From Methylococcales bacterium (GTDB lineage: Bacteria > Pseudomonadota > Gammaproteobacteria > Methylococcales > Methylomonadaceae): a stretch of DNA of 64,000 nucleotides. Below, in pieces: positions 18,548 through 26,834 of the stretch (position 1 is its first letter; each line of letters begins with the position of its first letter). The stretch covers positions 1-64,000 of the forward strand of contig JAQTUW010000009.1 of the NCBI GenBank assembly GCA_028707085.1, given 5' to 3'. The notes below the pieces were generated by a model. It saw nothing but the letters and a program-made list of their open reading frames with translations. It was not told the DNA's origin and did not search any database. The translations under genes were made by a program, and so were the position numbers.

Positions 18548-19827
18548 TCCGGCAGGCTGTAGATGATCTTTCCGGCCTGTATGGTATGGCTTACCCGGCC
18601 GCGCAGGGTCTGTCCCCAGTAAGGGGTGTTACGGCCCGCGCTTCGCCAGTTGCGTTCATTGATTTCCCAGCTTGCATTGGGGTCGAAAATACAGATGTCG
18701 GCAGGGGAGCCCGGGCTGAGGATGCCGCAGTCCAGGCCCAGTATTCTGGCCGGATTCCGGGTTAGGGTGGCAATGGCGTGAGACAGGCCGATAATTTTTT
18801 GGTCGCTCAGCGCCAGCATCAGCGGCAGCAAGGTTTCCAGCGCAGACACGCCGGGTTCGGTTTCCGGAAATGCGCCGAGTTTGGCGTCCAGATCGTGCGG
18901 CTGATGGTCGGAACTGACGGCGTCCAGAGTGCCGTTGGCCAGTCCGGCAAGCAGGTATTTTCTGTCGGTGTCGCTGCGTAGCGGCGGAATGACATGATAG
19001 CTGCTGTCGAAAGGTTTAATGTCGTTTTCGGTCAGATGCAACTGATGTATCGCCACGTCGGCGCTGATATTCAGGCCGTATTTTTTGGCCTGCTGGATTT
19101 TGATCACCGATTGTTTACAGCTAATCTGGCTGATATGCACCCGACAACCGGTCAATTCGGCCAGTTCCAGGCATTGCGCCAGGGCGATCGATTCGGCGGC
19201 TTCAGGGATGCCGGGCAGGCCGTAGCGGCTGGCGACGGCCCCTTCATGCGCACAGCCGTCGCCGCTCAGCGAGGCGTCGTTGGCGCGGTACATCAGCAGC
19301 AGATTGTGGCTGCCGGCATATTCCATGGCCCGGCGTAAAATCAGCATGTTGGCCAATGGTTCGCTGGCGTTGCTCACTGCGATGCAGCCGGACTGCTTCA
19401 GACCGAACATGGCGCTTAGTTCGCCGCCACCCAGACGATGGGTTAGGGCACCGATGCTGTATATTTGCGGATAACCGGCTTTTTCGGCCTTGTCCTTGAT
19501 GTATTCCACCACGGAAGGCATGTCAATCACCGGCTTGGTGTCTGGCGGCAGGCACAGGCTGGTTACCCCGGCGCTGGCCGCCGCCCGGGTTTCGCTGAGA
19601 ATATTGCCTTTATGGCTGTGTCCGGGTTCGCGCAAACGGGCGCTGAGATCGACAAAGCCGGGACAAACGATCTGGCCTGCGGCATCGATCACGGTATCTG
19701 GATTAAAACCGGCCGGTTCGCTTAAAACGCTCAAAATCCGTTCATCGGCAATCGCCAGACAGCCGATGGCGTCGAGCCGGCTGGCGGGATCGATGATACG
19801 GCCATTACGAATCAGAATTCTGCTCAT
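18538..19827 (-). CDS. pyrC: Dihydroorotase-like protein lacking the HxH motif (PyrC')
   Basis: A 429-residue amidohydrolase-fold protein next to pyrB. Active dihydroorotases have a DxHxH-type metal motif before RxPG. Here the segment reads [14 protein letters not shown], so positions 62 and 64 are Ser and Arg instead of His. Later residues such as SSDHQPHD remain. In Pseudomonas an inactive PyrC' is needed to assemble the PyrB dodecamer, and the real dihydroorotase is encoded elsewhere. The same structural role is the best guess here. It overlaps pyrB by 4 bases. Confidence 0.9.
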   Translation of the reverse strand: MSRILIRNGRIIDPASRLDAIGCLAIADERILSVLSEPAGFNPDTVIDAAGQIVCPGFVDLSARLREPGHSHKGNILSETRAAASAGVTSLCLPPDTKPVIDMPSVVEYIKDKAEKAGYPQIYSIGALTHRLGGGELSAMFGLKQSGCIAVSNASEPLANMLILRRAMEYAGSHNLLLMYRANDASLSGDGCAHEGAVASRYGLPGIPEAAESIALAQCLELAELTGCRVHISQISCKQSVIKIQQAKKYGLNISADVAIHQLHLTENDIKPFDSSYHVIPPLRSDTDRKYLLAGLANGTLDAVSSDHQPHDLDAKLGAFPETEPGVSALETLLPLMLALSDQKIIGLSHAIATLTRNPARILGLDCGILSPGSPADICIFDPNASWEINERNWRSAGRNTPYWGQTLRGRVSHTIQAGKIIYSLPECS

Positions 19828-20789
19828 GCCGAAACTCCATGGCTCTGCATGGTCATCGACATGATGGCCATCCGTACCGCTATGCCATTGCTGACTTGCT
19901 GCAGAATCACCGAATGCGGGCCGTCGGCGACGCTGGAGGCGATTTCCACACCGCGGTTGATCGGGCCGGGATGCATGACGATCACATCGCTCTTGGCGTA
20001 TTTGAGTTTGGCCTCGTTAAGGCCGAAACAGCGGAAATATTCGCTTTCGCTAGGCAGGAATGCCGAATTCATACGTTCTTTTTGCAGCCGAAGCATGATG
20101 ATCACATCGACATCGGCCAGACCTTCGGCCATGTCGTGCAGGTCGATGACCCCCATGTCCTTGACGTGGGCCGGTAAAAGGGTTTTTGGGGCAATGACCC
20201 GCACCTGATCCACGCCCAGGCTATTGAGGGCCAGGATCTGGGAACGCGCTACCCGCGAGTGCAGAATGTCGCCGACTATGGCCACCTTCAGGCCGGCAAA
20301 CTGCTTTTTATGCTGGCGGATGGTGAACATGTCCAGCATGGCCTGGGTGGGGTGGGCGTGCTGGCCGTCGCCGGCGTTGATGACGCTGATATGCGGAGCG
20401 GTATGCTGGGCAATGAAATGCGCCGCGCCGCTCAGGGCATGCCGCACCACAAACATGTCGACATGCATGGCCTCCAGATTGCGGATGGTGTCCAGCAGGC
20501 TTTCGCCCTTGGATGTCGCCGAGGTGGCGATGTTCATGTTCAGCACGTCGGCGGACAGTCGGGTGGCGGCCAGTTCAAAGGTGGTGCGGGTGCGGGTGCT
20601 GTTTTCGAAAAACAGGTTGATGATGGTCTTGCCCCGCAGCAAAGGCACTTTCTTGATCTGATGCCCGGCCATGCCGGAGAAGGACTCGGCCGTGTCCAGT
20701 ATTTCGGTCAGCAGCTCCCGACTCAAACCTTCTATGCTCAGGAAGTGTTTCAGCCTGCCCTGTTCGGTAAGTTGTATGTGTCTGCTCAT
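19824..20789 (-). CDS. pyrB: Aspartate carbamoyltransferase catalytic subunit
   Basis: Joins carbamoyl phosphate and aspartate, the first committed pyrimidine step. The 321 residues have the carbamoyl-phosphate loop [13 protein letters not shown] (residues 60-72), the [11 protein letters not shown] segment, and [12 protein letters not shown] for aspartate binding. No pyrI follows. Instead it overlaps the inactive dihydroorotase gene, as in the class A enzymes of Pseudomonas. It starts 2 bases after pyrR. Confidence 0.96.
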   Translation of the reverse strand: MSRHIQLTEQGRLKHFLSIEGLSRELLTEILDTAESFSGMAGHQIKKVPLLRGKTIINLFFENSTRTRTTFELAATRLSADVLNMNIATSATSKGESLLDTIRNLEAMHVDMFVVRHALSGAAHFIAQHTAPHISVINAGDGQHAHPTQAMLDMFTIRQHKKQFAGLKVAIVGDILHSRVARSQILALNSLGVDQVRVIAPKTLLPAHVKDMGVIDLHDMAEGLADVDVIIMLRLQKERMNSAFLPSESEYFRCFGLNEAKLKYAKSDVIVMHPGPINRGVEIASSVADGPHSVILQQVSNGIAVRMAIMSMTMQSHGVSA

Positions 20790-20791
20790 GG

Positions 20792-21310
20792 TCAGGCTGC
20801 GCAGGCTGTGGTCTGAATATAAACCCCCAGTGGTTCCGGCCCGGTAATTTTGATTCTTTGCCCGTCCGGCAACGCCATGCGGGCGCCGCAGCAGTCGGGC
20901 TGTAGCGGAATCTGCCTGCCGTCGCGCTCGATCAGCACCGCCAGCACCACCTGATTGGGGCGGCCATAGTCGAATATTTCGTTCAGGGCGGCGCGTATGG
21001 TGCGGCCGGTATAGAACACGTCGTCGATCAGGATGATGTCGCGGCCTTCCAGTTGCGGCGGCAACTGGCTGGGTTTAACCTTGGGGTGCATGCCGATCTG
21101 GGAGAAATCGTCGCGATAAAAAGTAATATCCAGCAGACCCAGGGCTTCGGTGACGCCGAGCCGCCGGTGCATCTGCTCGGCAACCCAGGCTCCGCCGCTA
21201 TGAATGCCGATTAATAGCGGGTTAATCAGTTTGCGCTGGACGATCTGTTGACGGATGGCGGCTTCCATATGATCCAGCAGGGTGTTGATGTTCAAGTCTT
21301 GTAACGGCAT
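20792..21310 (-). CDS. pyrR: PyrR: pyrimidine regulator / uracil phosphoribosyltransferase
   Basis: The 172 residues hold the PRPP-binding motif [18 protein letters not shown] (residues 92-109) and a typical PyrR fold. In Bacillus it binds pyr mRNA to cause attenuation. In many gammaproteobacteria it sits in front of pyrB, and its regulatory role there is less clear. The gene lies 5 bases from ruvX. No obvious PyrR-binding hairpin was seen upstream. Confidence 0.93.
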   Translation of the reverse strand: MPLQDLNINTLLDHMEAAIRQQIVQRKLINPLLIGIHSGGAWVAEQMHRRLGVTEALGLLDITFYRDDFSQIGMHPKVKPSQLPPQLEGRDIILIDDVFYTGRTIRAALNEIFDYGRPNQVVLAVLIERDGRQIPLQPDCCGARMALPDGQRIKITGPEPLGVYIQTTACAA

Positions 21311-21315
21311 AAAAT

Positions 21316-21768
21316 TTAGGATGATTGGTTAAACCAGCTTTGCAGAATCAACTGGGCGGCCACCTGATCCTGTACTGCCCATAGTTTAGCAGCACTGACA
21401 TGCAGGTCATCAAATAACAATTGTTTGGCGGCAAAAGTGGTTAGGGTTTCGTCAATCTGATACACAGGCAACTGAAACCGGCCATTCAACTGGCGGCAAA
21501 ATTTCTGCATCAGCGGGGTGATGATATTGTCGCGGCCGTCCTGCTGTCTGGAAATGCCCACCACCAGACCTATCGGCCGCCATTCGGCTATCAGTTTGCC
21601 GATTCCGACCCAGTCCGGCGCTTGATTGATCGAGCGCAGGGTTTGCAGGGGGCTGGCGATGGCTGTGTCGGCATGCCCCACGGCAATGCCGATCTTTTTA
21701 TTGCCGAAATCAAAGCCCAGATAGGCGCCGCTGTCTGGCGCGCCGCGCAATGGATCGGTTTTAGCCAT
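21316..21768 (-). CDS. ruvX: RuvX / YqgF Holliday-junction resolvase-like protein
   Basis: A 150-residue RNase H-fold protein. YLGFDFGNKKIGIAVGHADT is the first acidic motif; VVGISRQQDG and IDETLTTFAAKQLL (second acid) are typical; and the last acid is in KLWAVQDQVAAQLIL. The family acts in 16S rRNA end processing and perhaps Holliday-junction cleavage. It overlaps yqgE by 8 bases, and yqgE-ruvX-pyrR-pyrB is a widely kept order. Confidence 0.92.
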   Translation of the reverse strand: MAKTDPLRGAPDSGAYLGFDFGNKKIGIAVGHADTAIASPLQTLRSINQAPDWVGIGKLIAEWRPIGLVVGISRQQDGRDNIITPLMQKFCRQLNGRFQLPVYQIDETLTTFAAKQLLFDDLHVSAAKLWAVQDQVAAQLILQSWFNQSS

Positions 21769-22327
21769 GGCCGGCGGTCGTGGTCAGGCGATTGATGTCT
21801 ATGCCGAGCTGGCTGGCGGCTGCGTTCCAGCGCTGGTTGATCGGGGTTTGATAGAGTATGGCTTCGCCGCAGGGTGTGTTTAGCCAGGCATTTTCAATGA
21901 TTTCCTTTTCCAGTTGCCCGCTGCCCCAGCCGGCATAACCCAGCGCAATTAGGTAATGGTTAGGGCCTTTGCCATCGGCAATGGCTTCCAGTACATCGCG
22001 GGAGCTGGTGAGCGTGATATTGTCGGCGGTGGAAATACTGGAATCCCATTGTTGTTCGCACGGCGTATGAATTACAAAGCCGCGCTCCTGCTGAACCGGG
22101 CCGCCGGAAAAAACCGGGGTGTCCAGCACGGCCTGAAGTTCGGTTTTAATGCCCATCTGCTCAAAAATATCGGCCAGTTTCATGCCGGTCGGACGGTTGA
22201 TGATAATGCCCAGCGCGCCATCCTGATTATGCTGGCACAAATAGGTAACCGTATGAAAGAAGTTCGGATCGGCCAGCCCCGGCATTGCAATTAAAAACTG
22301 ATTGTTCAAATAAGTGTTCTTGATCAT
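21761..22327 (-). CDS. yqgE: YqgE/AlgH family protein
   Basis: A 188-residue protein of the DUF179 family: NQFLIAMPGLADPNFFHTVTYLCQHN at the start, GALGIIINRPTGMKL, VFSGGPVQQERGFVIH and ALGYAGWGSGQLEKEI. In Pseudomonas, algH was linked to alginate and other virulence traits, but no biochemical activity is established. It overlaps ruvX and lies 17 bases from the TonB-like gene. Confidence 0.93.
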   Translation of the reverse strand: MIKNTYLNNQFLIAMPGLADPNFFHTVTYLCQHNQDGALGIIINRPTGMKLADIFEQMGIKTELQAVLDTPVFSGGPVQQERGFVIHTPCEQQWDSSISTADNITLTSSRDVLEAIADGKGPNHYLIALGYAGWGSGQLEKEIIENAWLNTPCGEAILYQTPINQRWNAAASQLGIDINRLTTTAGHG

Positions 22328-22344
22328 TTTGATACCGGATTATT

Positions 22345-23205
22345 CTAACGGGCGGTCATGCCGGTTTGGTCGGAAAACTTCCAGACCCTGGTGATGACCA
22401 AAACGTTCACTTCCTGGAGCAAATCAAGGGGTAAGGACGCAAATGGCGCACTCATTCTGACAATATGTTTGGCGGCTTCGTCGAGTTCGGCATTGCCGGA
22501 TGATCTGACGATACGCATGCTGTAAATACTGCCGTCGGCATTGATGCCGACATCCATGGTCAGGGTTTGCGCTTCGCCCTTGTTGCGTGCGGCTTCAGGA
22601 TAATTCAGATTGCCGGTACGTTCAACCTTGTCCCCCCAGTCTTTTACATATTGCGCGGCGAGAAATTTGTGGCCGGTAACGGAATTGACAAGCTTGATTT
22701 TGGCTGCTTGCGGGGTTTGCGAACGGTTGCGGATCTGTTCGCCGAGTTGGGAAATCTGTTGCTGCAGGGTTTCGGCGGTCAGCAAGGGTTTATCCGCCGC
22801 GGGTTCGCCGGCTTGTGCGGAAGCGGGACTTTCCGCGGCAGGTGTTTTTGAAACCGGTGGTTTTTGGGTTTCGCCGGCATTGTTTCGGGCTGGCGTTTCG
22901 GAGCCGGCGACTGCTTTGAGGCTTTGCCTGATAGGGCGGTCGGCCGCCGACTGGGCGGTTTTGCCTGTTTTCGGAGCCGTTGCTTCTGCTTCGGTTTGGA
23001 TTGCGTCCGGATTTTGGGCGGTTGCTATCGGCATGCTCGCCAGCGTCAGCACCATGGGGCGCTGGGGTGCGGCCGGCGGCGGAAGGGTAGGGTTAAAGCC
23101 TAGCAGCATGGCGATGTGCGCCAGCGTGGCAATTAGCAGCGCGGCCAGCAGGGGCCTGCCGTTTGAGCGGCAGGGTGCGGCATTCATGAGCCGGGTGTGT
23201 GTCAT
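22345..23205 (-). CDS. tonB: TonB-family energy-transducer-like protein
   Basis: A 286-residue protein with one N-terminal membrane anchor (about residues 18-36), a long Ala/Pro/Gln-rich spacer (residues 45-150) and a C-terminal TonB-like domain (NLNYPEAARNKGEAQTLTMD, INADGSIYSMRIVRSSGNAELDEAAKHIV). This matches the TonB homologue found between gshB and yqgE in Pseudomonas. Whether it energises receptors, or works in motility as reported for P. aeruginosa tonB3, cannot be told. It overlaps gshB by 4 bases. Confidence 0.85.
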   Translation of the reverse strand: MTHTRLMNAAPCRSNGRPLLAALLIATLAHIAMLLGFNPTLPPPAAPQRPMVLTLASMPIATAQNPDAIQTEAEATAPKTGKTAQSAADRPIRQSLKAVAGSETPARNNAGETQKPPVSKTPAAESPASAQAGEPAADKPLLTAETLQQQISQLGEQIRNRSQTPQAAKIKLVNSVTGHKFLAAQYVKDWGDKVERTGNLNYPEAARNKGEAQTLTMDVGINADGSIYSMRIVRSSGNAELDEAAKHIVRMSAPFASLPLDLLQEVNVLVITRVWKFSDQTGMTAR

Positions 23206-24152
23206 GTTCCTATTTTGGATTTGATATGATCCAGTAACTGGCCACTAATGTTGATGCCGAATTGTTTGTCCAGTTCCTGCACGCAGGTAGGGCTGGTCAC
23301 ATTGACTTCCGTCAGAAAGTCGCCAATGACATCGATACCGACAAATATCAGGCCTTTTTCCTTAAGGGTGGGGCCGACCTGTTCGGCGATCCAGCGGTCG
23401 CGGGCGCTCAATGGCCGACCTTCGCCGCGGCCGCCGGCCGCCAGATTGCCGCGGCTTTCGCCGCCCGCCGGAATTCTGGCCAGACAATAGGGAACCGGTT
23501 CGCCGTTAACCAGCAAGATTCTTTTGTCGCCATGTTTGATGTCGGGCAGATATTTCTGAGCCATGATAAAACGCTGGCTGTGTTCGGTCATCGTCTCCAA
23601 TATGACGCTGAGATTGGGGTCTAGTTCCTGTACGTAAAAAATGGAAGCGCCGCCCATGCCGTCCAGCGGCTTGAGGATGATTTGCTTGTGTTCCTGCAAA
23701 AATGCGCGGATTTTTTTGGGATCCCGGGCGACCAGGGTGTCGGTGCAGCATTGCGGAAACCAGGCGGTGAACATTTTTTCATTGGCGTCCCGCAGGGATT
23801 GCGGCTTGTTGACCACATAAACCCCCTGCGATTCCGCCTGTTCCAGAATATAGGTGGCGTAGATGTATTCCTGATTGAACGGCGGATCCTTGCGCATGAT
23901 AATGGCGTCCAGTTCGCCGAGCGCAATTTCCTGCTCGGCGCTGAACCTGTGCCAGCATTGTTCGTCGCGCCGCACTTCCAACAGGCGGGTGCGGGCGTAA
24001 GCCTGGCCGTTATGCAGGAACAGGTCGTCCAGTTCCATGTAATGCAGTTCCCAGTTGCGGGCCTGCGCTTCCAGCAGCATGGCGAAACTGGTGTCTTTTT
24101 TGATGTTGATCCGGCCTATGGGGTCCATGACCATGCCAAGTTTAATAGTCAT
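23202..24152 (-). CDS. gshB: Glutathione synthetase
   Basis: Adds glycine to gamma-glutamylcysteine. The 316-residue ATP-grasp enzyme has the family opening LGMVMDPIGRINIKKDTSFAM. The ATP-grasp lysine is in IILKPLDGMGGASIF, and the C-terminal part shows EQVGPTLKEKGLIFVGIDVIGDFLTEVNVTSP with the metal-binding Glu/Asn. First gene of the gshB-to-pyrC' string. It is divergent from rpmB, with 140 bases between them. Confidence 0.96.
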   Translation of the reverse strand: MTIKLGMVMDPIGRINIKKDTSFAMLLEAQARNWELHYMELDDLFLHNGQAYARTRLLEVRRDEQCWHRFSAEQEIALGELDAIIMRKDPPFNQEYIYATYILEQAESQGVYVVNKPQSLRDANEKMFTAWFPQCCTDTLVARDPKKIRAFLQEHKQIILKPLDGMGGASIFYVQELDPNLSVILETMTEHSQRFIMAQKYLPDIKHGDKRILLVNGEPVPYCLARIPAGGESRGNLAAGGRGEGRPLSARDRWIAEQVGPTLKEKGLIFVGIDVIGDFLTEVNVTSPTCVQELDKQFGINISGQLLDHIKSKIGT

Positions 24153-24222
24153 TAAGGTTCTGTTTTAATTTGAATTAGAAAGAGACGCCGGAATTCTACC
24201 AAATTTAATTTTCACGTGGTTG

Positions 24223-24251
24223 TTTACCTGAAAAAGTTTTTTTGGTATAAA
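24223..24251 (+). promoter_or_regulatory. Candidate sigma-70 promoter for rpmB-rpmG
   Basis: A -35-like TTTACC (24223-24228) and a -10-like TATAAA (24246-24251) are 17 bases apart, ideal spacing. Transcription would start near 24258, leaving a leader of about 35 bases with a GAGG ribosome site at 24284-24287 before the rpmB ATG at 24293. Confidence 0.5.
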
Positions 24252-24292
24252 GTTCGGCTAAATTTTGAATAAAGTCTCGCATTGAGGTAGTC

Positions 24293-24529
24293 ATGTCCAG
24301 AGTATGCCAAGTAACAGGCAAACGTCCCGTCAGCGGGAACAACGTTTCGCACGCACAAAACAAGACCAAGAGAAGATTTACTCCGAATCTGCATCACCAC
24401 AGATTCTGGGTGGAAAGCGAAAACCGCTGGATTCGGTTGAGAGTATCATCCAAAGCCATGCGCATCATCGACAAAAACGGTATTGACGCCGTTCTGGCCG
24501 ACATGCGCAGCCGTGGCGAACAAGTTTAA
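24293..24529 (+). CDS. rpmB: 50S ribosomal protein L28
   Basis: The 78-residue L28 has the standard [21 protein letters not shown] start, the [21 protein letters not shown] core and a normal C-terminus. It sits at the tRNA exit region of the large subunit. rpmG follows after 11 bases; rpmB-rpmG is the usual gammaproteobacterial order, so the two should share the promoter upstream. Confidence 0.98.
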   Translation: MSRVCQVTGKRPVSGNNVSHAQNKTKRRFTPNLHHHRFWVESENRWIRLRVSSKAMRIIDKNGIDAVLADMRSRGEQV

Positions 24530-24540
24530 GGAGACTGATC

Positions 24541-24696
24541 ATGCGCGATAAAATCAAACTGGTTTCAAGTGAAGGCACAGGCCACTTTTACACCACCACA
24601 AAAAACAAGAAAACCATGCCCGAGAAAATGGAGATCAAAAAATTTGATCCCGTGGTTCGCAGACATGTTATCTACAAAGAAGCCAAGATTAGATAA
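24541..24696 (+). CDS. rpmG: 50S ribosomal protein L33
   Basis: A 51-residue L33 ([20 protein letters not shown], then [20 protein letters not shown]). This is the zinc-free form: the four cysteines of the zinc-ribbon type are missing. It lies directly behind rpmB with a GGAG site upstream. Confidence 0.97.
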   Translation: MRDKIKLVSSEGTGHFYTTTKNKKTMPEKMEIKKFDPVVRRHVIYKEAKIR

Positions 24697-24705
24697 TCTA
24701 CAGTT

Positions 24706-24740
24706 AAACCCGGTTTAAAACAACTGTTCCCGCCGGGTTT
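24706..24740 (+). terminator. Possible terminator after rpmG
   Basis: The inverted repeat AAACCCGG (24706-24713) and CCGGGTTT (24733-24740) is ten bases past the rpmG stop. The loop of 19 bases is long and only a weak T-rich stretch follows, so termination may be partial or Rho-assisted. Confidence 0.4.
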
Positions 24741-24854
24741 GTCGCGACTTCTTTCGTTTTAGGTGCGGCTTTCAGGCCTTAAGCAGCGGATATGTTTCCA
24801 GAGCTTAAGGCTTTTCAGCGCCTGTCGTTTGTTGGCGGCCGGCTAAACGCTATG

Positions 24855-25024
24855 TAGTCCGCCAATGTTATAACGACGGATAAGCGCTACCCATCTGCTG
24901 CCGGGGTATTCCGCCAGAGGACGCCGTGAATACATCCGTGTAAGCTTGAGTCGGCATCCATGCCTCCTAAACCTCTGGCAGAATACCCCGGCAGCAGATT
25001 AGCCTATTCGTCAAAACAAAATTG
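24855..25024. repeat. 170-bp hairpin repeat, copy A (MITE-like)
   Basis: About 96% identical to 55885-56054 (roughly 7 differences in 166 aligned bases, no gaps). Outer ends are imperfect inverted repeats: CCAATGTTATAACGACGGAT on the left, and on the right, read in reverse, CAATTTTGTTTTGACGAAT. Inside is a 26-bp stem (24895-24920 pairing with 24972-24997, 25 of 26 matching) around a 51-base loop. It has no coding capacity. It looks like a non-autonomous miniature transposon moved by a transposase elsewhere, or a large REP-type element. Confidence 0.8.
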
Positions 25025-25479
25025 ACAGGCTCCTGATCTTCCCTTTTTGTTTTTCCTTTCTTCATTAACCGGCGCGGGCTGCGATCATGCACGCCACAGC
25101 CGCTGTAGTCCGCATCGGCGAATGTCGGCTTGTGGTTGCTGACAGGCTAAATTCAATGCTTTAGAATGATGAATCGATCATTGCCGCTAAACCGGTTTTT
25201 TTAAGTTTATTGTGGTTTTTCGGTCAGTTACCCTTGTTTTTGATTCGCCAAGCCCCAATTCTCTCCGTCAGGAGGGGGGCAGGTCTATTGCCTGCCGGCA
25301 AGTTAAGGACGACAGGTAAATAGTAGCAGGTGCATTTAGGATCAAAACTGGGTTAGGTTATCCGGGTAATGTTATGCAACGATCAATTTACCCGGTTCAA
25401 TTCCCAGACTGAAAATTTTTGGAAACATTTATTCGGTCGGCTTGTCCATGCCGACATTCTTAATTCCGGAAAAACATAT
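25025..25479. other. Intergenic region before the DegQ-type gene
   Basis: No gene or RNA is recognised. The motif gtagtccgc recurs near 25116, as at the left end of the repeat in 24855-25024, but the likeness stops after about ten bases. An in-frame ATG at 25369 would extend the protease by 37 residues ahead of a clear signal peptide, so it is not used. No convincing sigma-E-type promoter was found. Confidence 0.3.
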
Positions 25480-26826
25480 ATGATAAACAACACAAAAATA
25501 TTTTTGATTTTTTTGCTTGCTCTGACAGGTTTATCGGTCAATGCGGCATTGCCGGCTCAGGTAGACAATTTGCCGTTGCCCTCGCTGGCGCCGATGCTGG
25601 AAAACAGCATGCCGGCCGTGGTCAATATTTCCACCACCACCAATATTCGCCAGCAGGAAAACCCGCTGATGAACGACCCGGTGTTTCGCCGTTATTTCAA
25701 GGCCCCAAGACAGCGCCAGCAGCAAAAAAACAGCCTGGGTTCCGGGGTGATTATCGACAAGAACGAAGGCTATGTACTGACCAACAATCACGTTATTGAC
25801 AAGGCCGATAAAATTACCGTGACCCTTAGCGACGGCCGGCAGTTGAACGCCAAGTTGCTGGGAACCGATCCGGAAGCCGATGTAGCCGTGATCCAGATTC
25901 CCGCCGATAAGCTGACGGAACTCAAAGTTGCCGATTCCAGCCAGCTCAAGGTGGGCGATTTTGTGGTCGCCATCGGTAATCCATTCGGTCTGGGACAAAC
26001 CGCAACCTCCGGCATCGTCAGCGCGCTGGGGCGTTCCGGTCTGGGCATAGAAGGCTATGAAGACTTTATTCAGACCGACGCCTCGATCAATCCGGGTAAT
26101 TCCGGCGGTGCGCTGGTGAATCTGCGCGGTGAATTTGTCGGCATGAATACCGCCATTCTGGCGCCCAGCGGCGGCAATGTCGGCATCGGTTTCGCCATTC
26201 CGTCCAACATGGCGATCAGATTGATGGAATCCCTGATCCAGCACGGTGAAATCCGGCGCGGTCTGCTGGGCGTCACCACCCAGGATCTGACCCCGGAACT
26301 CATCAACGCCTTTTCCTTAAAAAACAAACATGGCGCATTGGTCAGCCGGGTAGAGGCTGGTTCGCCTGCGGAGAAAGCGGGCCTGGAGCCGGGCGATATT
26401 ATCCTGGCCATCAATGGCGAGGAAGTGAAAAGCGGCGGCAGCCAGATTCGCAACACAGTAGGCATGCTGCAAATCGGCGACAAGGCGGAGCTTGATATTA
26501 TGCGCGGCGAGGAACGCAAATCCCTGCAGGCTGTCATCGGTAAGCCCACACGGGTGGAAGTGCCCGGCAATCAATTGCATCCGGCCCTCAACGGCGCGGT
26601 ATTGGGCGCAACCACCAAGGATCAGGTGGAAGGGGTTTTGATCGAAAAAATCGAACCGGATTCCCATGCCTGGAAAACTGGTTTGCGTCCGGGAGACATC
26701 ATTGTTTCCGCCAACCGCTACCGGGTCAGGAACCTGGATGAAATCAAGCGGGTGGTTAAAGCCAATGCGCCGCTGCTGATCAATTTACAGCGTGGCGGAG
26801 AAGGATTTTTCGTGGTGCTGAAGTAA
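25480..26826 (+). CDS. degQ: Periplasmic Do-family serine protease/chaperone
   Basis: The ATG at 25480 lies behind a GGA-rich site and starts a signal peptide (MINNTKIFLIFLLALTGLSV, cut after VNA). The 448-residue protein has the trypsin-like triad H104 (LTNNHVID), D134 (DPEADVAVI) and S208 (NPGNSGGALVN), then two PDZ domains (from about 280 and 385). It degrades or refolds damaged envelope proteins. The short Q-linker region before the protease core suggests the DegQ/MucD type more than DegP. It is convergent with rep. Confidence 0.92.
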   Translation: MINNTKIFLIFLLALTGLSVNAALPAQVDNLPLPSLAPMLENSMPAVVNISTTTNIRQQENPLMNDPVFRRYFKAPRQRQQQKNSLGSGVIIDKNEGYVLTNNHVIDKADKITVTLSDGRQLNAKLLGTDPEADVAVIQIPADKLTELKVADSSQLKVGDFVVAIGNPFGLGQTATSGIVSALGRSGLGIEGYEDFIQTDASINPGNSGGALVNLRGEFVGMNTAILAPSGGNVGIGFAIPSNMAIRLMESLIQHGEIRRGLLGVTTQDLTPELINAFSLKNKHGALVSRVEAGSPAEKAGLEPGDIILAINGEEVKSGGSQIRNTVGMLQIGDKAELDIMRGEERKSLQAVIGKPTRVEVPGNQLHPALNGAVLGATTKDQVEGVLIEKIEPDSHAWKTGLRPGDIIVSANRYRVRNLDEIKRVVKANAPLLINLQRGGEGFFVVLK

Positions 26827-26834
26827 AGCGGTAT

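Noticed and set aside
25113-25125. Possible third left end of the 170-bp repeat (tgtagtccgc)
   Set aside because: Identity stops after about ten bases and no matching right end follows.
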